Shown: one piece after another, positions 57,501 to 64,000 of the stretch
Position numbering within the stretch: the stretch's first letter is position 1
Layout: each line of letters opens with the position of its first letter
Source: Utricularia gibba
Taxonomy: Eukaryota > Streptophyta > Magnoliopsida > Lamiales > Lentibulariaceae
Direction: 5' to 3'
Length of the DNA: 64,000 nt
NCBI GenBank assembly: GCA_002189035.1
Contig: NEEC01000031.1
Span: 62,001-126,000, forward strand
The notes under the pieces: model-generated
The model's database searches: none
Told to the model about the DNA's origin: nothing
Seen by the model: only the letters and a program-made list of their open reading frames with translations
Position numbers and translations under genes: made by a program

Positions 57501-60346
57501 AGGAATCATCATACAGCGCTCCATCTTTTGTCGAGGAACTCATTGATGGATATTGCATTCTGACCATATGTCATTGGAGAAAGGTAGTACCCCCAAAGCA
57601 TCCATGCATCAATGTCATCTGAAAACAGGGAGTATATGTAAAGTAAATATAGAGATATTGAAAACCACATTACTAATTTGAATAAGGGAGTTAGAGAGTA
57701 ACCTTTTGATATAATAAAACCACCAAGAACAAAGACTATTAGCAAAGTGAAGGTGGAGAGTGCAAAGGACACGATAATTGTTCTTCCAATTGCAGAGAGA
57801 AGTCTAAATAGTGATAGAGCCATTTGATGTAGTGCGAAAAATGCCAAAAACTGACGAAGGAACCTGAAAAGCAAATCCACAACCATGTTTCAGTTCAACA
57901 GAATGGTAGAAATTTGCAAAAGATCATGTGTTACAACATCAATACCTGCCAGGATCCGGAGCGAATCCTATTGTATAATAAGTAAGAACCATCCATATGA
58001 ATGATTCTATAAAGGAAATGGGAATCCTGAGAAGGCAGATTGGTAGAGAAAATGCCCAAGCTGGAAAGAACAAAGCATCCCTCTGTTTGAAGAACACAGG
58101 AAGCCTAAGAACTGTCAAGCCGAGCTCAGTTGTTCCATTAAACATCAAAGTGATGAGGCTGAAAAACAGGGCACCATAGAATTTCCCACCATCTTCTAAT
58201 CTTCCAACTTTCATTTTACTTCTGAAGAAGACTGAGAATGTGATTATGGACATTACAGTAACCTGAAAGATCTTAAATATATAAACGATGGAGTTGCGTT
58301 TCATCAATAGGTATTCCCTTGATAAGCATGCCATAAACAACTCCATGTTAGATATCCCATATTTTTCAGTAACCAAAGCAGCTGGGTGAGCTTTGTTTTT
58401 GTCGTATGGCACTGCAAGCTCATCAAAAAGTGTGTGTCCAACATTGGAGGAGCTGAAGTGATCCGCAAAATCAGATACTGATACGTAGCTGTAAGGTTTC
58501 TCCTTTCTAGACCAGTACTGCTCTTGGTCTTTAACTGAAATTACTTCTTGCAAAAAATCTGTGACTCCTTTTCTGTCGGGACACATGAATCCAGCACTCT
58601 TGAAAAACGGGAGAATGTTCTCACGAGGACCATGATACACAACATTCCCCTCGGAAATCAAGATAATATCATGGAAAAGCTCAAATAGTTCTGGAGCAGG
58701 TTGCAGAAGCGAGATGACCATCGTCATATCCATGATATGAACCATCTGTCTCATGTACTTGATAATTTGAAAGGTAGTTGAACTATCAAGACCAGTTGAT
58801 ATATCATCCATGCAGAAAACCTTCGCAGGCCCAACCAGCATTTCACCTAAGCCATCCAAAAGGAGAAAAATGATTCAAAAACTAAGCCGTAATATACTAT
58901 ATTAATATGCCAATTTCATTCACATACCAGTTGTGAGCCGCTTCTTTTGGCCACCGGAGATACCTCGTCGCATCTCATCTCCCACAAGAATATCACCACA
59001 TATGTCTAGTCCAAGATGCTGCACTCAAACCAAGTTCATTAGTATTGTATATTTTTTTGAATTTCTTTGCTTTGAAACAAGTATACAAATGCATACCTTA
59101 AGAGTGTGGTCTATTATCACACCAAAGTCTCGACCATCTTCTGCTATGGCTGATGAGAATGCTTCAATCTCTGGGTCATGTTCGATCCCTGCCTCCTTCT
59201 CCCTCCTCAGCAATTCCTTGAGGATTTTGTATTGGCTACCAACTCCTAAGCATCTTGCTGAGAAGTTCAGTGTCTCCCTTACTGTCATCTCCCCATGGTG
59301 AAGATCATACTGACTGATATAGGAGCATGCCTTCTGAGGAATGAACTCTGAAAACTCATGGCCGCAATAGGTGACTCTCCCACTCACCTAACAACATAAT
59401 AACAAGATACTTATTATTTCCGTCAACACTGTGATTAGCATCCAAACACTGAACCAACACACACCCTGAGATCTTCCTCCAATTTTCCAGCAAGTGCCTT
59501 GAGAAATACGGACTTCCCAGCTCCGGGAGGGCCAAGAAGCAATGTAAGCCTTCAAAATATTCGTAAAAAAAGTTAATAAATGACCATCATCCCTCGCATA
59601 AAAACACAGAGGGCATTTACCTGGAAGGCTTTATGATCCCACTAACATTGTTGAGAATTCTAACACATCTTTTTCTTGATGGAAGAATCCTAAGTTTCTC
59701 AAACACCCCCTGAAGAATCAAAATGTAGTGGACGGTTAGAATCGAAAAGCAGAAGTTTGAGGATCATATGAAATTACCTCTACAACGTTCAATGCAGAAT
59801 TTGACAGAGTGGGGAGCACCCTTGATCCTAAATCTGCATCTCCTTCAACCGTCAGATGCTCATAACGGACCTCCACTTTTGGTATATGAATCCCAACTCT
59901 ACTCCATAAACACAGAGCCACACGCACAATCATATTTATTCTTTATTCTTTATGGAATAGAAAAATAATTTAGTTATTTATTTTATCAAAGTAACGGTAT
60001 ACCTTTGAGCCCTGTCTCTCAGTACTCTGAGAAACCTCCCATTGTCATCTTCGCATATTTTATTCGAACTTTCCTGAAACTCCCGCTTCGCCTGGATCCC
60101 GATTCCGGCAAAATCCGCTCCTCTCTCCTCCGCATTTGTAGCGCTGAACGTCGGCAGCCGCTCGATAGCCGCCAAAATCAACTCATCCTGCTCGTCTTCG
60201 CACAGCTTCCCGTTCCTTTGAAAAACATCTCGGCCGGATAATCCGAACGCGGACGACAAGTTCCGGGAGCTGATCGACGAAAAACTGACTCTCAGGCTGG
60301 TAGAGCGGCGGCTGAGGGAGCTCGCTGACGGCTCATTAGCGGTCAT
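54551..60346 (-). CDS. Full-size ABCG transporter of the PDR type
   Basis: Plasma-membrane exporter of hormones, lipids or secondary metabolites, about 1468 aa in 19 exons. Exons (complement, 5' to 3'): 60003-60346, 59778-59898, 59621-59709, 59465-59549, 59097-59387, 58928-59018, 57946-58846, 57703-57863, 57515-57618, 57273-57438, 56926-57212, 56515-56847, 56154-56444, 56003-56085, 55789-55922, 55479-55706, 55238-55409, 54899-55153 and 54551-54820. Order is NBD1-TMD1-NBD2-TMD2. NBD1: Walker A GPPGAGKS, signature [10 protein letters not shown], Walker [16 protein letters not shown]2: Walker [41 protein letters not shown] terminus [11 protein letters not shown]1 has Asp for the usual Glu after Walker B Asp and S-V after the Walker A Lys. 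Exon 14 is one base short (CCCCC at 56063-56067, needed for [20 protein letters not shown]), probably an error. The substrate cannot be inferred. Confidence 0.93.
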
Positions 60347-62453
60347 CTTGAGATGCACCAACGACGAAAAGGTAAAGCTAAGACAAAGTTGTTTGGGAGA
60401 GCATGCACTGCACTAGTAGTATGAGGAATACAGGAAGCTATCTCCTATATATAGCACTTGTGCAAGGCTTCCACCGAAATAAAATAATAATAATAATAAA
60501 TTTAAATTCAGTTGCATGGAGTATAGTAGTAGTTGGCTAAAGGGAGGAGGAGGAGGTCATTTTCAGAACACAATGCAGTTGAAATGTGTTCCACCGGAAG
60601 CCCCTACATGGAGATACCTTGAATCTGCGGCTAGAAACTGGAACATAAACACGACAAACTATTTCTACCTTTCTCTGTTTTTGTGATACATGGCAGGCAT
60701 AAACAATTCGTGATGAGGGTGAAGGTGGCCCATGGAGACCAACATGATCTTAAATGCAGACGCGGGGTGTGGTCATGGGCAGCGGATTCAGAAGAAGAAC
60801 AGAAAGGGGGCAGTTGGAAGCTTTAAAGTTTCTGTGCACTTGGGAAAGAGTAGTAAAGTGTAAGATATCATGAGCGCCACCGGTATGGGATCCGGAATAG
60901 TTGAGAAGATAGAAACCGAGTGAATCAAGTAACTGTTGCAGAATGTTATTGCAAAAATGTACCATTCAACTCTGGAAAAGGATGATTATGATACGAGTGA
61001 TTTGTGCTGTAAACTCAACTAAGGTTTTTGGTTGGGGTGGGGGGCATTAACGTCTAGTGTGTTGGCAAAAGAGATAAAAAAAACAGGGAAACAAGACTCG
61101 GTCAAGGAGGATTACCCCCACTCACAGACCGTCTGCAGACGCTGCATGTGAAGTATTACAACTTTTGATTCTTGCAACTTGACACACCAAGGGCTTGGGC
61201 TGTCTTGAATGCTGTCCCATGCGTGGTGGGTGCATGAGGGACGAGTATGGATTAGATAAATATTTACTACATAATGAATGAGTCGCGTTAGTCAATGGAT
61301 GGGAAAAGAAGGGCCTTTGCAGAATGGGCAAAACAGAGTGCCTTCCTAGAAGAGTATGCTCATATAAATTTGCATGACAGGTACAGCTCTTACAGGTTCT
61401 CGAAGCTATTGAACCGATGCAGATGGACGGTTTCCAAAATCATGACAAACCATTCATTCAGGTCAAGAATTGGGGTTTCTTTCATACTCAGTAGAAATAA
61501 ACAGGACATGAAATGCATCAGGTGGCCTGGGACATCTTTCCGTTACCACTACTTGGAAAGTTGACGAGTCGGATACCGACCCATTAAAAAACTGGAGACC
61601 CTCATGGGAGAACATGGAAACGCTGTGGACACGGCTTGCAATATTAGGACACCTGTCCTCTAGAACTCAATACGCCCTTCGTGCAGATAACTATTCAATC
61701 ACCGCTGGTAATAGAAACTCATTTATTAGTACTTCAACGGCGACAGGTTCCTTATCCGACCGACATCCGAAGGCCACGTAGCGCGAACAAAGTAAAGACG
61801 ATGGGAGCAAGACAGCGCTGCCGGCGATTATTTATATTCGGAGAGGGGGTCGTGAACGATTTCAGGTATGGGGGAGGAGAACGTATGTAATGCCCGCAGA
61901 TCTGAACATGGGGCATTTGTACTTCCATTTTCGTTCCATGTGGCAAGCAGAGCAATGGAGTTGAATGATTCAAAAGCAAGCATGCTGTTTTCAACAAGGT
62001 AAAGAATGGCGAAGTGCAGTGTACCCAATAAATTGAAGCTTATCCCTTTGTGATACTGGGTGTGAAATGAAAGTTCAAAGGTGGTAAGGTGCGTTGTACA
62101 GATAAAAACCCAGGCTGGTTTTTAATTCCTATGGTCGACAGATTTTCAGTGAATCACAGTGGACTCTTATAGGGTCCATAAAACTACTAGACATTGACAT
62201 AGATAGTGTTGTAAATCAAATCCAAAAAATGAAAAACGATCAAAACCTCAACCACGTAATACATTATTCTAAAGAATTTATCGATCTCATGGTTAACAGC
62301 CTCTTCGAAAATATGATCTCTGATTTCCATTTTAGAAATCATCAATTGAATATATATGAGAAATGTGTAATCTCTACATCTTCTCAAATAGAAGAATTTT
62401 CGACAGATCCAATGATCCCCATTACCAACATGCAAATGATTGATTATACAAAT
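60347..62453. other. Intergenic, ABCG promoter to AG-peptide 3' flank
   Basis: ABCG promoter on the left, with (AAT)n near 60484-60500. From 61290 to 62000 there are open frames without recognisable motifs. Nothing else I can support. Confidence 0.45.
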
Positions 62454-62639
62454 CTAATGCATGCAGAGGGCAAACATGGAGAATAAGTAGGCTCCGATGA
62501 ATGACAAGGAGGCTGGCAGGGCGGTCGTAGCGGCGCTCGCCGGAGCGGGGGCCGGTGCGGGTGCCGCCTCCTGAGCAGCCACAGCGCTCACGACCGCGGA
62601 TGCGAAGACGGCGAAGATGACGATCTTCTTCGTGTCCAT
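62454..62639 (-). CDS. GPI-anchored arabinogalactan peptide (AG-peptide)
   Basis: 61-aa AG-peptide precursor. Signal peptide 1-22 (MDTKKIVIFAVFASAVVSAV); short mature core with AP repeats (QEAAPAPAPAPAS) whose prolines would be hydroxylated and glycosylated; a hydrophobic C terminus (LSFIGAYLFSMFALCMH) acting as a GPI-anchor signal. This is the usual layout of AGP12/13/14-type peptides at the plasma membrane and wall. The ATG at 62639 is chosen because it starts the signal peptide directly; the frame stays open upstream but has no such features. Role in cell expansion is general to the family. Confidence 0.93.
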   Translation of the reverse strand: MDTKKIVIFAVFASAVVSAVAAQEAAPAPAPAPASAATTALPASLSFIGAYLFSMFALCMH

Positions 62640-63478
62640 TGCGATCGCTGTGCAGGATCTAATGTTGCTGCGATTGGAGCTGTTTGTAGCCTCTTTTTTT
62701 CCTATTTTTAGGAAATCATTTCGACAAATGTCAACGGTCCATTTTTGACACGTCCTATTTTGGGCAGCATTGAGCGTCCATTTCGGGACATGGTGCCACT
62801 GCTTGTCCGAGGGGCGATGGTGATTGGGCCCCAAGAAGAGAGTCTTGGGCCATATGTATGTATACTCTTCTGGGTCAAGGCCCATAATCTCTGTAAAAAC
62901 ACAGTTGCCAGCGCGTGTCCGGAGAGACCAGCCCAATTAAAGTTGTCCAGATGGTCTAGTTTTGGGCCCCCAAATGGAAGCTACTAGAAGTTACTAGAGG
63001 TTAAACTTGGAAGTGATGGGTTTGAATTCTGGGGTGGGGTTGTGGAGATAATGTGAATTGTTAAATGGTATGGATGAGGGGTATGAGTAGGGGGGGCCAA
63101 ACAAGACATGAGGGTGAGCAGACAAGTAAACATCAAGTGCTACGAGCATCAGATGAGTGATGCATCTAAGTACACGAAAGCTGGTGAAGCCCACTTATTA
63201 GTAAATGCCCAAATGGATCCTTTTCCACGGTCTGCATTCATCACACTTACCAGCAATATTGGGCACTTGAACAGAGAGTGGCACACAGAAACAAGAAAAA
63301 AAAAAAAACTAAAACCAGCAGCAGCCAAGCAGATGATGACTCATTTCTTCCTCAGAACAGGTACAGTGTCCTCCAAGGCTTTGGTGTCTTTCCTCTCACG
63401 CCCTTCTCTTAGTTTGATTACAAAGGTTATTACAGTAACCAACAGTCCAGGAAAGACAACTATAACGATAGTTACAAT

Positions 63479-63518
63479 AAAAAAAAAAAAAAAAACAGAA
63501 GAAAGAAAGAAAGAAAGT
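63479..63518. repeat. Poly(A) and (GAAA)n tract
   Basis: An A run of about 18 followed by GAAA repeats. Confidence 0.85.
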
Positions 63519-63890
63519 AGGGAAGGAAATCATAAGCCACCACTGTGGAATGAAACCATGTGCTTTTGGCAGAAGGGAAAAATCTGAAGGCCTTGTGCTC
63601 ATTGACAGCACGCAGCAGCATGGATCATGGCAACACAATCATGTGCGCACTCAGTGCAGGCATGAACAGGAACGAGAACAAGAAAAATTAAACATGTACT
63701 GCCACAAGGATGGGGCCCTGCTGGTAAGTTCAGTGAGCCATGAGGCTGAAACAACAACAACAACGCGACATATACAGCACTATGTTTGCCATGCGATCAT
63801 CTCCAGCGCTCTTATTAACTTTGGCGTTATGATTTAACTGGTGTGGACTGTGGAGGAAGTGGGGTTACCTTAGTCTGTGATCGGAAAGGT

Positions 63891-63906
63891 AGATAGATAG
63901 ATAGAT
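63891..63906. repeat. (AGAT)4 microsatellite
   Basis: Four copies of AGAT. Confidence 0.9.
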
Positions 63907-64000
63907 CTCTTCGTCTTCGTTAGTATAAAACATGGGAATGGGGTCTGTGCGGGGGAGATCGAACATGTACAAGGTTCCCTCCAAAACTAGGCGAGGCCCG

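Larger units (their letters stand above)
62640..64000. other. AG-peptide promoter and unassigned right end
   Basis: Left part is the AG-peptide promoter. Around 63000-63060 a GGTTTGAATTC-like motif recalls a tRNA/SINE B box, without a partner A box I trust. From 63100 on there are open frames with no recognisable domain. The right end may belong to a gene outside the window. Confidence 0.4.

Noticed and set aside
61295-61564. 89-codon + strand open frame in the ABCG upstream region
   Set aside because: No domain or splice context that I recognise; may be a transposon remnant, but there is no evidence for it.
62990-63060. tRNA- or SINE-like B box (GGTTTGAATTC)
   Set aside because: No cloverleaf and no convincing A box at the right distance.
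63108-63837. Open frames at the right end, with a GTAAGT donor-like site near 63724
   Set aside because: Sequence contains long A and GAAA runs, no domain, and no matching exon within the window.

Overview
This is nuclear DNA of a flowering plant, most likely a eudicot. Genes are intron-rich with AT-rich introns and GT..AG (occasionally GC..AG) borders, and the gene families are plant-typical: neprosin-like proteins, callose synthase, HD-Zip II, MCTP, PDR-type ABCG, SAP, AG-peptide. I cannot name the species. There is no operon-like organisation and no CRISPR array, and I recognised no convincing tRNA or rRNA gene.

Layout. 1-9455 (+): a tandem cluster of four neprosin-like genes. Gene 1 is cut by the window edge. 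Gene 2 is broken by a solo LTR. Gene 3 has reading-frame problems. Gene 4 is intact, about 399 aa. 9841-12326 (-): PP2A catalytic subunit, 11 exons, 313 aa, divergent from a RING-H2 E3 ligase (13002-13816, +). 14702-15795 (-): a B3-domain protein. 17308-28282 (+): a complete 42-exon callose synthase, 1951 aa. 28817-29868 (+): HD-Zip class II factor. 31287-33801 (-): EMSY-like chromatin reader. 34356-37187: four copies of a small-ORF family (47-59 aa) that I do not recognise. 38366-40731 (+): MCTP. 40993-43157 (-): bHLH factor. 46408-48936 (-): argininosuccinate synthase. A decayed piece of the bHLH first exon lies near 49550-49745. 50906-52018 (+): DRT100-like LRR protein. 52887-53402 (-): A20/AN1 SAP. 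54551-60346 (-): full-size ABCG/PDR transporter, about 1468 aa. 62454-62639 (-): AG-peptide.

Three results stand out. (i) The third 'exon-breaking' event in the neprosin cluster is a 457-bp solo LTR flanked by a GACAC target duplication; removing it restores the same 384-nt last exon seen in genes 1 and 3. (ii) Ten separate apparent frameshifts, most of them in otherwise well-conserved genes, are each repaired by one extra C or G in an existing C/G run. This points to systematic homopolymer under-calling in the assembly rather than mass pseudogenisation. (iii) The small-ORF family at 34-37 kb is the best candidate for something undescribed.

The genes are ordinary neighbours on a plant chromosome and do not form one pathway. 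The only real cluster relations are the neprosin array, the small-ORF array and the bHLH duplicate.
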